Shown: positions 1 to 10,039, counted from the stretch's first letter. The stretch is 64,000 bases of DNA from Chloroflexota bacterium (GCA_011525385.1 WTGF01000013.1:1-64000), one strand, 5' to 3'. The notes: generated by a model not told the origin, from the letters alone. Made by a program: numbers and translations.

Positions 1-110
1 GCCGGTCGCCCCTGCCGAATCGTTCATATTTTGGGTTAGGAATCTCATGTCGAGGGCTGGCTACGAAGTATTTCAACCGCCAAGGATACATTACCAGGCG
101 TCGAGCGCCT

Positions 111-139
111 TTGCAGCTTGCCATGCTTTCAGCTATACT
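111..139 (+). promoter_or_regulatory. possible sigma-70 promoter of the first binding-protein gene
   Basis: TTGCAG (111-116), a 17-base spacer and TATACT (134-139) lie about 50 bases before the start codon. The -10 box matches 5 of 6 consensus bases but the -35 box only 3, so this is a plausible but weak call. The remaining bases before the gene show no other feature. Confidence 0.35.
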
Positions 140-189
140 TTCCCTGCTCGAAAAACTTTCGTATTGTTTGACTTGAAGGAGCTACGAAC

Positions 190-1770
190 ATGAATCGCTT
201 CAAACCTGTGTTAATACTTTTCACTTTGCTTGTGCTCGTTCTGTCAGTCTTTGGCACAGCGATGGCTGACGAGAAAGTACTCGTGATCGGCTGGTCGGAG
301 AACACTGACGCCTACGATCCCGCTAACGGATTCACCCATTCGACGCACATCGTCAATCACGTCACGTACAGCCAGTTGGTCACATTCCCGGACGAAGACG
401 CCAGCCAGATCTTGCCGCAACTGGCCGAAAGCTGGGAAATATCCGACGACGGCACGGTCTACACTTTCTCGCTGCGGCAGGACGCGGCATTTGCCAACGG
501 CGACGATATCACCGCCGATGATGTCGTCTTCTCGATCCAGCGGCTGCAAAACTACAACGGCAATCCGTCCTTCCTGGCCGATGGCATTGACTCCGTTGAA
601 GCCATTGATGACGACACCGTCGCCTTTACCCTGCCCGCCCCGCGTCCGTCCTTCTTGTCCGAGATCACCAGCGCGATATTCAGCGTCACCAACGCCGATG
701 TGATCATGGCAAATGGCGGCACCGATGCCATGGACGCGGCCGAGACAGATACCGCGGGCGCTTATCTGGACAGCACGTCGGCCGGATCCGGTCCCTACGT
801 CCTGGATAACTGGGAACCGCAGAATCGCACTGAATTGGTCCGCAACGAGAACTACTGGGGCGATCAGCCCTATTTCGACCGAGTGATCTTCATCCACATG
901 CCGGAAGGCGCCACGCAAAAGGCGGCGCTGGAAGCGGGCGATATCGATCTGGCATTTGACCTCAGCCCTGATCAAGTCGCCGGGCTGGAGGGCAATGAAG
1001 CGATCGAGATCTATCGCGGACCCAGCACCCTGACCCACTTCGTGATCATGAACACCGAAGAAGAAAAGAGCGGTCCCTTCGCCAACCCGACCGTTCAACT
1101 GGCCGTGCGTTACGCGCTTGACTATGAAGGTTACAAGACGCTGTGGGGTGGCGTGACACCTGGCACCAACATGTGGGTTGGCTTCTTCTCCGCCTTTGGC
1201 GAAGACCGCGCCTTCTCCCGTGATCTGGACAAAGCGCGGGAATTGCTGGCGGAAGCCGGTTACGCCGACGGGCTTGAGATGGAGCTTGAGTACCCCGACA
1301 TGGTCTATGGCGGCGTCAGCTTCAACACCAACGCCCAGAAAATCCAGGCCGACCTGGCCGAAGTCGGCATCAACGTGACGCTGCTGCCAGGAGAAATTCA
1401 AGTCGCGCTTGAGCGCTACCGCAGCGGCGACCACGGCGTCGGCTACTGGCTCTGGGGTCCGGATATCCTTGATCCGCTGGACTTCCTCAGCTTTATGCCG
1501 CCCGGCAAGGTCGCGACCGAACGCAATAACTGGCAGCTGGAGAGTTTGCCGCAAGATATCCAGGATATGATCGCCGCAGCCAAGGTCGCCAGCGCCCCGG
1601 AGGATCGTATGGAACTCTTCACCGCGCTGCAGGAATACACTCAGCAGCATGGTCCCTTCGCGCCCTTTAACGTACCCGAAGTAGCGACTGCCTATCGGTC
1701 CGATCTTCAGGGTTATATCTGGCATCCGCACTGGCTTCTGGATGTTGCTATCTTAAGCAGAGCGGAGTAG
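190..1770 (+). CDS. ABC transporter solute-binding protein, family 5 (peptide/oligosaccharide type)
   Basis: This is a 526-residue periplasmic or membrane-associated binding protein of the SBP_bac_5 (DppA/OppA) family. Residues 1-26 form a signal peptide (basic start, leucine-rich core, AMA before the expected cut); there is no lipobox cysteine. The body shows typical family features: an early LVIGWSENTDAYDP segment, LAESWEISDDGTVYTF (about 78-93) and the FANGDDITADDVVFS segment. The ATG has an AAGGAG ribosome site 8 bases upstream. It is flanked by its own terminator and is not followed by permeases, so it looks monocistronic and must borrow a membrane complex. In Chloroflexota this family often carries oligosaccharides rather than peptides; the ligand cannot be read from sequence. 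Confidence 0.9.
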   Translation: MNRFKPVLILFTLLVLVLSVFGTAMADEKVLVIGWSENTDAYDPANGFTHSTHIVNHVTYSQLVTFPDEDASQILPQLAESWEISDDGTVYTFSLRQDAAFANGDDITADDVVFSIQRLQNYNGNPSFLADGIDSVEAIDDDTVAFTLPAPRPSFLSEITSAIFSVTNADVIMANGGTDAMDAAETDTAGAYLDSTSAGSGPYVLDNWEPQNRTELVRNENYWGDQPYFDRVIFIHMPEGATQKAALEAGDIDLAFDLSPDQVAGLEGNEAIEIYRGPSTLTHFVIMNTEEEKSGPFANPTVQLAVRYALDYEGYKTLWGGVTPGTNMWVGFFSAFGEDRAFSRDLDKARELLAEAGYADGLEMELEYPDMVYGGVSFNTNAQKIQADLAEVGINVTLLPGEIQVALERYRSGDHGVGYWLWGPDILDPLDFLSFMPPGKVATERNNWQLESLPQDIQDMIAAAKVASAPEDRMELFTALQEYTQQHGPFAPFNVPEVATAYRSDLQGYIWHPHWLLDVAILSRAE

Positions 1771-1802
1771 TGTCCAGATCCCCATTGCTATAGCAAGCTG
1801 TT

Positions 1803-1830
1803 AGGGCGACCCGGTGGGTCGCCCTTTTTT
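1803..1830 (+). terminator. intrinsic terminator
   Basis: A perfect 10-bp stem (AGGGCGACCC, 1803-1812, with GGGTCGCCCT, 1816-1825) with a 3-base loop runs straight into a T tract (to 1830), 32 bases after the stop codon. The stem core GGGCGACC/GGTCGCCC is the same as in dispersed palindromes at 4230 and 38891. Confidence 0.9.
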
Positions 1831-1975
1831 ATCTAAGCTATTTGCTGTGGTATTCGTCTTCTTGCCAAGGCAATGGATTGGCGATGATCTAACGACGGAT
1901 CCGGTCCAAAGCTCTTACATCCCACAAGATATGATCGTAATGCTCATTCTGGTTGCATTGCCGGTCACCCCATTT

Positions 1976-2005
1976 TTGACAACCCGCTGACAGCAGCAGT
2001 AAAAT
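1976..2005 (+). promoter_or_regulatory. sigma-70 promoter of the second binding-protein gene
   Basis: TTGACA (1976-1981, perfect -35), 18-base spacer, TAAAAT (2000-2005, 5 of 6 for -10). A start site near 2012 would leave a leader of about 40 bases holding the GGAG ribosome site at 2040-2043. Confidence 0.7.
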
Positions 2006-2050
2006 ACCGTTGACGCAAATAAATCGATTTAACAGTATTGGAGAATTCTC

Positions 2051-3991
2051 ATGAAGAAGTTGATTACGCTTTCACTGTTCGGTCTTGTACTGATCCTCGC
2101 GTTTGGGACGGCGGGGGCGCAAGACATGATGTACGGTGAAGCGCCGATGTTGGCGGCGCTGGTCGAAGCGGGTGAATTGCCGCCGGTGGAAGAACGTTTG
2201 CCAGCGGAGCCACTGGTGATTACGCCCACTGAGCGCATCGGCGACTACGGCGGCGAATGGCGTTCGGCGATGGTCGGCGGCTTGGATCATATTTGGATGA
2301 TTCGACTGATGGCCTATGAAAACCTGATTCGCTTCACGCCGGATTGGACGGGCTTGATGCCGGGCGTGGCAAAATCATTCTCGGGGAATGACGAAGCGAC
2401 CGAGTTCACATTTGAACTGCGCGAAGGCCTGCGTTGGTCGGACGGCGCGCCCTTCACGGCCGACGATATCACCTTCTGGTACGATGATGTCTTGACCAAC
2501 GAAGATTTGACGCCGACGATAGCGACCTGGCTGATCTCGGGCGGCGAGCCCCTGAGCGTCGAGAAGATCGACGACTTCACGGTCAAGTTTCACTTTAGCA
2601 CGCCAAACGGTCTTTTCCTGCAGAACCTAGCATCAATCCTCGGCTGTGGACCGACCAGTTATCCGCGCCATTACCTCGAGCCCTACCACATCAACTACGC
2701 GGAAGACATTGATGCTCTGGTTGAAGAGGCCGGCGCTAGCGATTGGGTGGAGCTCTTCCAGTCCAAGGGTGGCGTTGAGCCCTGCTTCTGGACCAATACC
2801 AGCTTCTGGCAGTCGGACACAGTCCCGACACTGCATGCCTGGAGGCTGACGACGACCTATGGCGGCGGGACGGGCCGCGTCGTCGCCGAGCGCAATCCCT
2901 ATTACTACAAGACCGACCCCGAGGGCAATCAGTTGCCGTATATCGATACCATGATCTTCGACCAGCTTGAGGACAAGGAAACCTTGCTCTTGCAGGTTCT
3001 CAACGGTGATATCGACATGATGGCGCGCCACTTTAACTCGGCGGCCAACCGACCGATCGTCTACGACAACCGTGAAGCCGGGGGCTATTACGCGTACGGC
3101 GTGGTCGGTGAAGACGCCAACATGACCGCGCTTGCGATCAACCTCACCCACCTGGACCCGGTCAAACGTGAGATCTTCCAGAACAAAGACTTCCGCATTG
3201 GCCTCTCACATGCGATCAATCGGCAAGAAATCGTCGACATCGTTTACCTCGGTCGAGGCGAGCCAAGGCAGATAGCGCCGCAGGCGGATTCACCCTTCTA
3301 CGACGAAGAATTCGCCCATCAGTACACTGAATACAATGTCGAGTTGGCAAACGAGCATCTGGACAAGGCCGGCTACAGCGACCGCGATGCTGAGGGTTTT
3401 CGCTTGGGTCCGGACGGGGAGCGCATCAGCATCATCGTCGAAGCGGGTGATCTGTTCGGCCGCGGCTGGCCCGATGTTCTGGAGTTGATCCAAGGCTATT
3501 GGGGCGCGGTGGGCATCCACATGGAACCGCGCATCATCGACCGCTCGCTACTGGTCTCGCGCAAGGTCAACAGCGAACATGACGCCACGATTTGGGGCGC
3601 AAGCGGGGGGCTGGATGTATACCTCACGCCGATCTGGTATTTCCCCTCTGACCCGGTCGAAAGCGCCTACGCCCCGCTGTGGACAAAATGGTATTTCGAC
3701 CCCGAAACCGGTGAAGAACCGCCCGAAGCCGCCAAGAAACAGATGGAGCTCTTTGACCAGATCAAAGCTACTGGCGATCTCGACCTGCAGGCCGAGCTGA
3801 TGGCGGAACTGCTGGCGATCGCAAAGGAAGAGTTCTATGTAATGGGCATCAACTCGAACCCGGGAGGCTATGGCATCGCCAAGAACTACTTCCGCAATGT
3901 ACCGGCGACATCGACCGGATCCTGGAAGTTCCCCTGGCCGGCGCCGATCAATACGACGCTCTTCTTCATTGAAGCGGGCGCCCAGCAGTAA
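2051..3991 (+). CDS. ABC transporter solute-binding protein, family 5, long form
   Basis: A 646-residue SBP_bac_5 protein with a signal peptide (1-23, AGA before Gln24). After cleavage it has the acidic lead GEAPMLAALVEAGELPPVEE followed by RLPAEPLVI, a layout I associate with long family-5 binding proteins linked to carbohydrate import. Typical family segments follow: FELREGLRWSDGAPFTADDI at about 118-137 and RIGLSHAINRQEIVDI at about 383-398. The start is fixed by GGAG 7 bases upstream. It has its own promoter and terminator but precedes the sulfatase/permease/ATPase cluster, so it is the natural partner of the importer at 5.8-10.0 kb. A separate transcript would let it be made in excess over the membrane parts. 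Ligand inferred only from neighbours: sulfated or uronic oligosaccharide. Confidence 0.9.
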   Translation: MKKLITLSLFGLVLILAFGTAGAQDMMYGEAPMLAALVEAGELPPVEERLPAEPLVITPTERIGDYGGEWRSAMVGGLDHIWMIRLMAYENLIRFTPDWTGLMPGVAKSFSGNDEATEFTFELREGLRWSDGAPFTADDITFWYDDVLTNEDLTPTIATWLISGGEPLSVEKIDDFTVKFHFSTPNGLFLQNLASILGCGPTSYPRHYLEPYHINYAEDIDALVEEAGASDWVELFQSKGGVEPCFWTNTSFWQSDTVPTLHAWRLTTTYGGGTGRVVAERNPYYYKTDPEGNQLPYIDTMIFDQLEDKETLLLQVLNGDIDMMARHFNSAANRPIVYDNREAGGYYAYGVVGEDANMTALAINLTHLDPVKREIFQNKDFRIGLSHAINRQEIVDIVYLGRGEPRQIAPQADSPFYDEEFAHQYTEYNVELANEHLDKAGYSDRDAEGFRLGPDGERISIIVEAGDLFGRGWPDVLELIQGYWGAVGIHMEPRIIDRSLLVSRKVNSEHDATIWGASGGLDVYLTPIWYFPSDPVESAYAPLWTKWYFDPETGEEPPEAAKKQMELFDQIKATGDLDLQAELMAELLAIAKEEFYVMGINSNPGGYGIAKNYFRNVPATSTGSWKFPWPAPINTTLFFIEAGAQQ

Positions 3992-4035
3992 AGCGGTCGC
4001 GCTGGACGGGGACCGTTTGCAAAGCCTAAAAATAA

Positions 4036-4061
4036 GGGCGTCACATCGTGACGCCCATTTT
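4036..4061 (+). terminator. intrinsic terminator
   Basis: GGGCGTCAC (4036-4044), loop ATC, GTGACGCCC (4048-4056), then ATTTT. A 9-bp perfect stem 45 bases after the stop codon of the binding-protein gene. Confidence 0.8.
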
Positions 4062-4229
4062 GCAACCATCCCGAACTATTGGGGCCGCGCGTAGACACAG
4101 CGGTTCAAACGCCCCTACAAGGCTTGTCCGCTACCCTATTTTGCTGATCTAAATGGACGCAAATACGCGTCCGACAACAAGAAAATAACGCCATTTGACG
4201 ACCCAAACCACAACATACAGACAAGCTAT

Positions 4230-4254
4230 GTAGGGGCGACCTAGTAGGTCGCCC
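4230..4254. repeat. dispersed GTAGGGGCGAC palindrome
   Basis: GTA followed by a 10-bp inverted repeat, GGGCGACCTA (4234-4243) and TAGGTCGCCC (4245-4254). The opening GTAGGGGCG recurs at 36200 and 38891, and a reversed half (CGCCCCTAC) lies at 4110-4118. There is no T tract. The rest of the gap before the sulfatase holds a 6-bp hairpin (GGACGC/GCGTCC, 4155-4172) and the string GCGCGTAGACACAGC (about 4088), which recurs near 26625. Confidence 0.65.
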
Positions 4255-4348
4255 GCGTTCCGGCTACGAACGATTGGATTATCGCAGTGAAAAGGGCAAA
4301 CGGAACTCTTTTTCGCCAGTAACGGACAAGCCCTACAACTTGCACAGA

Positions 4349-5773
4349 ATGGACAAGAGATTGGCAGATAAGGCTCGCCCCAACATTCTATTCCTGATGA
4401 GCGACCAGCATCGCGCTGACATCGCCGGCTACGCGGGGGATGAGGTCGTGCGGACGCCGGTACTCGATGAGTTAGCACGGACCGGGGTCGTCTTCAATAA
4501 TGCCTATACGCCGGCGCCAATTTGCATCCCGGCCAGGCAAAGCATGGCGGCGGGTCAATTGCCGCGAACTTGCGGCTGCGAGGTCTTCGGGGAAGACCTG
4601 GCGCCGGGTCACATGACCTTTGCGCGGCGACTGTCTCAGTATGGCTACGCCACTGTGGCCTGCGGCAAACTTCATCATAACGGCACAGACCAGATGCAAG
4701 GTTGGACGCGGCGCATCGGTGACGGTATGAGCGTGCGACATGACTTTATCGAGGGGCGTGATCCGCAAGCCATGCGTGACCTGCCGCTGCCTACCGAGCA
4801 CAAATGGACGCAGGCAAAAGAGGTCAAACGCGCCGGTATCGGGCGGGGCCCAATCAACGGGCAGGACGCTTACACGCTGGATGGCGCCCTGCGCTTTGTC
4901 GAGAACTTCTTCAGCGATCCTTACTACGACCGCGCCATACCAGCGCGCCCGCTGATGCTGATGGTGAGCTTCGTACGGCCGCACGTTCCCTTTCTAACCA
5001 CACACGAGAAGTTCACTTATTACCTGAACCGCGTTAGACCCTATGTGAACGAGACGGCTTTTGACCATCCCTTTCTCAGCAGCCGCGCCGTCAAGCCGGG
5101 GGTCGATGCCAGCGAGCGCGAAATCCGGCGGGCTACAGCGGCCTATTACGGCATGGTTGAGGGAATCGATGAAGATTACGGCCGAGTGCTCGCTGCGCTG
5201 GAACATGTCGGCCAAGACCTGGATGACTGGATCATCATCTACACCAGCGATCATGGCGAAATGCTGGGTGAGCATACGCTCTGGGAGAAGACCAAGTTCT
5301 TCGAGGGCAGCGTCAAGGCGCCCTTAATCATCCGCACCCCCGGCGGCGCAAACGCGGGGCGGGTTGTCGAAGAGAATGTCAACCTCTGCGATCTATTCGC
5401 GACGATATGTGAATTGACCGATGTGCCGCTGGTTGACGGCTTGGACAGCCGCAGCTTGCTCCCCTTGCTGAACGGGAACAGCGCGAACTGGAACAACGAG
5501 ACGGTTTCGGCATACGGCGGCACGCATCTGGGGCATGAAGAAAACTTTGATCGTTACGAGAATCTGATGATCAAGCGCGATCATCTCAAGTATCAATATT
5601 ATGGGCGCGAGATGCCCGAAGTCTTGTTTGACTTGTCGCGAAATCCAGAAGAAACAATCAATTTTGTCGGGGATCCTCGTTACCGGGATGCCCTTGCCAA
5701 CTTCCGCGCGCGGCGTGGCGAATTGGGTTACGGACCGAATGCGGCCGCCGATTATCAAAACGCAGGTTATTAG
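4349..5773 (+). CDS. type I sulfatase, cytoplasmic
   Basis: Sulfate-ester hydrolase of the S1 (arylsulfatase) family, 474 residues from the chosen ATG. The formylglycine signature CIPAR (Cys59 to Arg63) is intact, so it needs the formylglycine-generating enzyme, which is not in the window. A metal-site aspartate sits in LMSDQHR (Asp19), and YTSDHGEMLGEH supplies the later metal ligands. I chose 4349 because the homologous region starts with RPNILFLMSDQ just after it; upstream TTG and GTG codons would add a poorly conserved tail. There is no clear Shine-Dalgarno site. No signal peptide is seen, so the enzyme probably desulfates material after import. It is followed at 31 bases by the importer genes and is probably co-transcribed with them. 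Confidence 0.88.
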   Translation: MDKRLADKARPNILFLMSDQHRADIAGYAGDEVVRTPVLDELARTGVVFNNAYTPAPICIPARQSMAAGQLPRTCGCEVFGEDLAPGHMTFARRLSQYGYATVACGKLHHNGTDQMQGWTRRIGDGMSVRHDFIEGRDPQAMRDLPLPTEHKWTQAKEVKRAGIGRGPINGQDAYTLDGALRFVENFFSDPYYDRAIPARPLMLMVSFVRPHVPFLTTHEKFTYYLNRVRPYVNETAFDHPFLSSRAVKPGVDASEREIRRATAAYYGMVEGIDEDYGRVLAALEHVGQDLDDWIIIYTSDHGEMLGEHTLWEKTKFFEGSVKAPLIIRTPGGANAGRVVEENVNLCDLFATICELTDVPLVDGLDSRSLLPLLNGNSANWNNETVSAYGGTHLGHEENFDRYENLMIKRDHLKYQYYGREMPEVLFDLSRNPEETINFVGDPRYRDALANFRARRGELGYGPNAAADYQNAGY

Positions 5774-5804
5774 GCTTGCGCTGTCGTCGAGGAAAGCTTG
5801 ATCT

Positions 5805-6782
5805 ATGCTCTGGTACATCGCGCGGCGCATCATCTATCTGATACCGACGCTGCTGATCGTCTCTATCATCGCCTTCGTGGTGATTCAGTTGCCGCCCGGC
5901 GACTTCCTCGCCTCCTTGATCAGCAGAGCTGAAGAGACGGTTGATCAAGCCCAGGTTGACGCTTTGCGCGAACGCTACGGTTTGGATGAACCGATTTATG
6001 TTCAGTATTGGAAGTGGATCAGCGGCATTATCAGCAAAGGCGACTTCGGCAGATCATTCGAATGGGATAAGGATGTCAGCGACTTGATCTGGGAGCGGCT
6101 GGGCTTGACCGTGGTCATTTCGCTTTTAACGCTGGCCTTCATCTGGATTGTAGCCATACCCATCGGCATTTATTCGGCCGTCAAGAAATACACCATTGGC
6201 GATTATGTTGTCACAGTCATCGGCTTCATTGGTCTGGCGATTCCCAATTTCCTGCTTGCGCTGGTGCTGATGTACATTGCCTTTAGGTATTTCGGGCAGA
6301 GCGTTGGCGGTTTGTTTTCGCCGGAATACATAGTCGCGGATTGGTCGCTTGACCGTGTGCTCGACCTGCTCAGTCATTTGTGGCTGCCCGTCATCATACT
6401 GGGAACGGCGGGCACGGCAGCGCTGATTCGCGTGATGCGCGCGAACCTGCTCGATGAATTGTCCAAGCTCTATGTTGACGCCGCCCGAGCCCGCGGTCTT
6501 TCCGAGTTAAAACTGCTGTTCAAATATCCGGTTAGAGTGGCGCTGAATCCCTTGGTAAGCGCTGTCGCCTGGATCTTCCCGGCTTTGGTCTCCGGCTCGG
6601 CAATTACATCGATCGTTTTGAATCTGCAGACCACCGGTCCCCTGCTCTACCGGTCGCTACAGTCGCAAGACATGTATCTGGCCGGCAGCCTTATCCTGCT
6701 GGTCAGCGTTCTCACCATCATCGGTACGCTGGTATCCGATATTCTGTTGGCATGGATTGATCCCAGGATACAACTCCAATGA
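5805..6782 (+). CDS. ABC transporter permease, DppB/OppB type
   Basis: Inner-membrane permease of 325 residues with about six membrane spans, starting with the usual RRIIYLIPTLLIVSIIAFVV span. The cytoplasmic coupling (EAA-like) loop LYVDAARARGLSELKLLFKY is at about 222-241, followed by the conserved PxLVSGSAITSIVLNL stretch. GAGGAAAG precedes the ATG. The last bases overlap the next gene by 4 (ATGA), so the two permeases are translationally coupled. With the following genes it forms a complete four-subunit importer core. Confidence 0.9.
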   Translation: MLWYIARRIIYLIPTLLIVSIIAFVVIQLPPGDFLASLISRAEETVDQAQVDALRERYGLDEPIYVQYWKWISGIISKGDFGRSFEWDKDVSDLIWERLGLTVVISLLTLAFIWIVAIPIGIYSAVKKYTIGDYVVTVIGFIGLAIPNFLLALVLMYIAFRYFGQSVGGLFSPEYIVADWSLDRVLDLLSHLWLPVIILGTAGTAALIRVMRANLLDELSKLYVDAARARGLSELKLLFKYPVRVALNPLVSAVAWIFPALVSGSAITSIVLNLQTTGPLLYRSLQSQDMYLAGSLILLVSVLTIIGTLVSDILLAWIDPRIQLQ

Positions 6783-7936
6783 CCGCCGCCGCCTATCCGC
6801 CAACGGGGGACGGCGCCAGCGCGTCCGCTAGGGTCCATGCCGAAACGCGCATTGTCGTCGCGAACCAATGGCAGTTGATCTGGTGGAAGTTCCGCAAACA
6901 CCGGCTGGCGATGCTTGCCGGCGCGGTCACGATACTGCTATATGTGGTGGCGCTATTTGCCGAGTTCGTCGCCCCGTATTCAGCCGGGACATATAGCGCG
7001 CAACACACCTTTCTGCCGCCACAGAGCATAAACCTCTTGCAATGGACGGAGGCCGGTTGGCGCTTTTATCCCCATGTCTATGGCCACAAGGTGCAGATAG
7101 ATCAAGAATCATTCAAGCGCACCTACATCGTGGACGAGACGATTATCTATCCGGTAGGTCTGTTTGTCCGCGGCGAGGAATATAAGTTGTGGGGATTGTT
7201 CACGCTTGACGTGCATCTGATCGGCGCGGCGCAGTTTGGCGACCCGGTGCATCTCATCGGCACGGACAGGCTGGGGCGCGATGTGCTGAGCCGAACGATA
7301 TATGGCACCAGGGTGTCGATGTCGGTAGGTCTGGTCGGCGTCGGATTGAGCCTGCTGCTGGGCGTCATCCTGGGCGGAATATCCGGATATTACGGCGGAC
7401 TCATCGACAACTTGATCCAGCGCGCAATCGAGATTCTCCGTTCGCTGCCGACGATTCCGCTCTGGATGGGCCTTTCCGCCGCCATTCCCCTGACCTGGCC
7501 GCCGGTGCGCGTCTATTTTGCCATCACTGTGCTCCTGTCTTTGATCGGCTGGACGACCCTTGCCCGCGAGGTGCGCGGCCGTTTTTTGTCGCTCAAAACC
7601 GAAGACTTTGTTATCGCGGCGCGCCTGGACGGCGTGCGCGAGATGCAGATCATCCTCCGTCACATGGTACCCTCAATGACCAGCCACATCATCGCTTCCG
7701 TGACCTTGGCGATTCCAGGCATGATCCTGGCCGAGACCGCCCTCAGTTTCCTGGGCATCGGACTGCGCCCGCCGGTGGTCAGTTGGGGCGTGCTGCTGCA
7801 GGAAGCGCAAAATGTGCGCTCTATTGCGACGGCGCCCTGGCTGCTGTTCCCGGGCTTGGCGGTTGTGCTTGCCGTGTTGGCGATGAATTTCTTGGGAGAC
7901 GGATTGAGAGATGCAGCCGACCCATACCAGACTTGA
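6779..7936 (+). CDS. ABC transporter permease, DppC/OppC type, with periplasmic insertion
   Basis: Partner permease, 385 residues, longer than the common length of about 290-300. The extra length is a hydrophilic segment (about residues 65-150) between the first membrane span and the conserved GTDRLGRDVLSRTIYGTR motif. It would lie outside the membrane facing the binding protein. The N-terminal OppC tail (WWKFRKHRLAMLAG) and the C-terminal [13 protein letters not shown] motif are typical. It overlaps the permease before it by 4 bases and the ATPase after it by 26 bases. The insertion may help dock the long binding protein encoded at 2.1-4.0 kb; that is inference. Confidence 0.9.
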   Translation: MTAAAYPPTGDGASASARVHAETRIVVANQWQLIWWKFRKHRLAMLAGAVTILLYVVALFAEFVAPYSAGTYSAQHTFLPPQSINLLQWTEAGWRFYPHVYGHKVQIDQESFKRTYIVDETIIYPVGLFVRGEEYKLWGLFTLDVHLIGAAQFGDPVHLIGTDRLGRDVLSRTIYGTRVSMSVGLVGVGLSLLLGVILGGISGYYGGLIDNLIQRAIEILRSLPTIPLWMGLSAAIPLTWPPVRVYFAITVLLSLIGWTTLAREVRGRFLSLKTEDFVIAARLDGVREMQIILRHMVPSMTSHIIASVTLAIPGMILAETALSFLGIGLRPPVVSWGVLLQEAQNVRSIATAPWLLFPGLAVVLAVLAMNFLGDGLRDAADPYQT

Positions 7937-8984
7937 TGACCCGGCGAAAACCGATAATCAGACCTTGCTTGACGTCAAGGATTTGAAGACGCATTTCTTC
8001 ACCGATGAAGGCGTGGTGAAAGCCGTTGATGGCGTCAACCTGTCCTTAAAGCGCGGCGAGACCCTGTGTGTAGTCGGTGAATCAGGCTGCGGGAAATCGG
8101 TTACCGCGCGCTCAATTCTCCGGATCGTGCCCAGTCCAGGCCAGATCGTCTCAGGAGAGATCAACTTCCGGCAGCGAGACGGCGAAGCGATCGACTTGGC
8201 GCGGATGAACCCAAAAGGACGCGAGATTCGCAAGATTCGCGGCGGCGAGATCAGCATGATCTTCCAAGAGCCCATGTCTTCCCTGAGCCCGGTGCATACC
8301 ATCGGCAGTCAAATCATGGAAGCGATTCTGCTTCACCTGCCGGTCAGCAGGCAGGAAGCCCGCAAGCGAGCGGTGTCTATGCTCGACCTGGTTGGCATCC
8401 CGCGACCAAGCGAACAACTTGAGGCCTATTCCTTTGAACTGTCGGGCGGCATGCGGCAACGCGCCATGATCGCCATTGCGCTGGCTTGCGAGCCGCAACT
8501 GCTGATTGCCGATGAACCGACAACCGCTTTGGACGTCACGACCCAGGCCAATATACTCGACCTTATTCGCGACCTGCAACAGGACAGCGGCATGTCTGTG
8601 CTTTTCATCACACATGACCTTGGGGTGGTGGCCGAAATCGCCGACGAAGTTGTGGTAATGTATCTCGGGCGGGATGTTGAAAGTGGCGATGTCGATTCCA
8701 TCTTCCATGACGCCAAGCATCCTTATACGCGCGCGCTTCTGCAATCAATTCCCCGCTACGACAGTCGGGAGAATAGAAGGCTGTACTCCATTAAGGGAAC
8801 GGTTCCGCATCCATTTGCCCGTCCGGATGGCTGTCCCTTTCATCCGCGCTGTGACGATTTCATCGCTGAACGCTGCGACAGCATAGACCCGCCTCGCCAT
8901 AAACTCAGCCAGAGCCATAGCGTCCGCTGCCTGCTTTATTCGGCCGCGGACGAAGCTCCGTCCAAGAAGGGTGCGCTCAGTTGA
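7911..8984 (+). CDS. ABC transporter ATP-binding protein, DppD/OppD type
   Basis: Cytoplasmic ATPase, 357 residues. Walker A GESGCGKS is at 56-63, the signature LSGGMRQR is near 180, and Walker [13 protein letters not shown] follows. The C-terminal oligopeptide-transporter domain is present, with its cysteine cluster (DGCPFHPRC). The start lies inside the preceding permease gene. With the next gene it makes the heterodimeric motor; no other Dpp-type ATPase genes are in the window. Confidence 0.92.
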   Translation: MQPTHTRLDDPAKTDNQTLLDVKDLKTHFFTDEGVVKAVDGVNLSLKRGETLCVVGESGCGKSVTARSILRIVPSPGQIVSGEINFRQRDGEAIDLARMNPKGREIRKIRGGEISMIFQEPMSSLSPVHTIGSQIMEAILLHLPVSRQEARKRAVSMLDLVGIPRPSEQLEAYSFELSGGMRQRAMIAIALACEPQLLIADEPTTALDVTTQANILDLIRDLQQDSGMSVLFITHDLGVVAEIADEVVVMYLGRDVESGDVDSIFHDAKHPYTRALLQSIPRYDSRENRRLYSIKGTVPHPFARPDGCPFHPRCDDFIAERCDSIDPPRHKLSQSHSVRCLLYSAADEAPSKKGALS

Positions 8985-10039
8985 AGAGCAAATCTGAAAT
9001 CATGCCGGGGGACAGCAGCATCGAACCCTTATTGGAGGTTCGCAATCTCCACATGCAGTTTCCGATACGGCGAGGAGCCTTTCGTCGGACGGTCGGCGTC
9101 GTCAAAGCGGTCAATGATGTCAGCTTTCATATCCGCCCGGGGGAAACCCTGAGCCTGGTAGGAGAATCCGGCTGCGGCAAGACGACAACGGGCCGCTGCA
9201 TTGTACGCGTTTACGAACCGACATCGGGTCAGATTCTGTATAAGGCGGAAGAGCAAGAGCGCATTGATTTAGCCGAATTGGACAACCGCGATCTAAGACC
9301 TTTCCGCCGCGAGATCCGCATGATCTTTCAGGACCCGTTTTCTTCCTTGAATCCGCGACTGTCTATACTGCAGGTCGTTGGCGAGTCGCTCAAAGTCAAC
9401 CGTGTCGCCAGCGGATCAGAACTGGAAGGCCGAGTGGCGTCGCTATTGAAGCGGGTCGGTTTAAGACCCGAATACATCCGGCGTTATCCACACGCTTTCA
9501 GCGGTGGAGAACGCCAGCGAATCGGCATTGCGCGCGCGCTGGCTTTGAATCCGCGGCTGATAGTCGCTGACGAGGCGGTCTCCGCCCTGGATGTATCGGT
9601 ACAAGCGCAGATATTGAATCTCTTGCAAGATCTACAGGAAGAGCTAAACCTGACCTATCTGTTCATCGCGCATGACCTCAGTGTCGTGGAGCATATCAGC
9701 CATCGCGTCGCCGTTATGTATGTCGGCAAGATCGTTGAGTTGGCTGCTACCGAGGATCTTTTCACAAATCCTCTGCATCCCTACACCGAAGCGCTGCTGT
9801 CGGCGGTCCCAAAGCCGGATCCGCGCCTGCGGAACAAGGGCGTTCGCATCCGCCTGGAGGGCGAAGTCGCCGACCCGAGCAATCCACCCAGCGGATGCTA
9901 TTTTCATCCGCGCTGTCCTTACGCCGAAGAGCGTTGTCGACATGAAGAACCGGCGGTCCGCAAGATTGAGGGTGATCGCTGGGTGGCTTGCCATTTCGCC
10001 GAGGAGCTCGACTTGCGCGGTTTCGAAGCGATCGGCTAG
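8981..10039 (+). CDS. ABC transporter ATP-binding protein, DppF/OppF type
   Basis: Second motor subunit, 352 residues: Walker [10 protein letters not shown] from residue 61, signature FSGGERQR near 170, Walker [13 protein letters not shown], and C-terminal cysteine-rich [17 protein letters not shown] take the TTG at 8981, which overlaps the previous stop (TTGA) and has AGAAGGG upstream; an ATG at 9002 is the alternative. It closes the importer gene set. Confidence 0.92.
   Translation: MKSKSEIMPGDSSIEPLLEVRNLHMQFPIRRGAFRRTVGVVKAVNDVSFHIRPGETLSLVGESGCGKTTTGRCIVRVYEPTSGQILYKAEEQERIDLAELDNRDLRPFRREIRMIFQDPFSSLNPRLSILQVVGESLKVNRVASGSELEGRVASLLKRVGLRPEYIRRYPHAFSGGERQRIGIARALALNPRLIVADEAVSALDVSVQAQILNLLQDLQEELNLTYLFIAHDLSVVEHISHRVAVMYVGKIVELAATEDLFTNPLHPYTEALLSAVPKPDPRLRNKGVRIRLEGEVADPSNPPSGCYFHPRCPYAEERCRHEEPAVRKIEGDRWVACHFAEELDLRGFEAIG

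Noticed and set aside
244..1731. A 495-residue open frame antisense to the first binding-protein gene
   Set aside because: It mirrors the codon pattern of the plus-strand gene, has no signal, domain or ribosome site, and the sense protein is a clear SBP family member.
2010..2038. TTGACG with CAGTAT as a promoter for the second binding-protein gene
   Set aside because: The start site would fall only a few bases before the ATG and inside the ribosome site; the TTGACA/TAAAAT pair at 1976-2005 is better in sequence and position.
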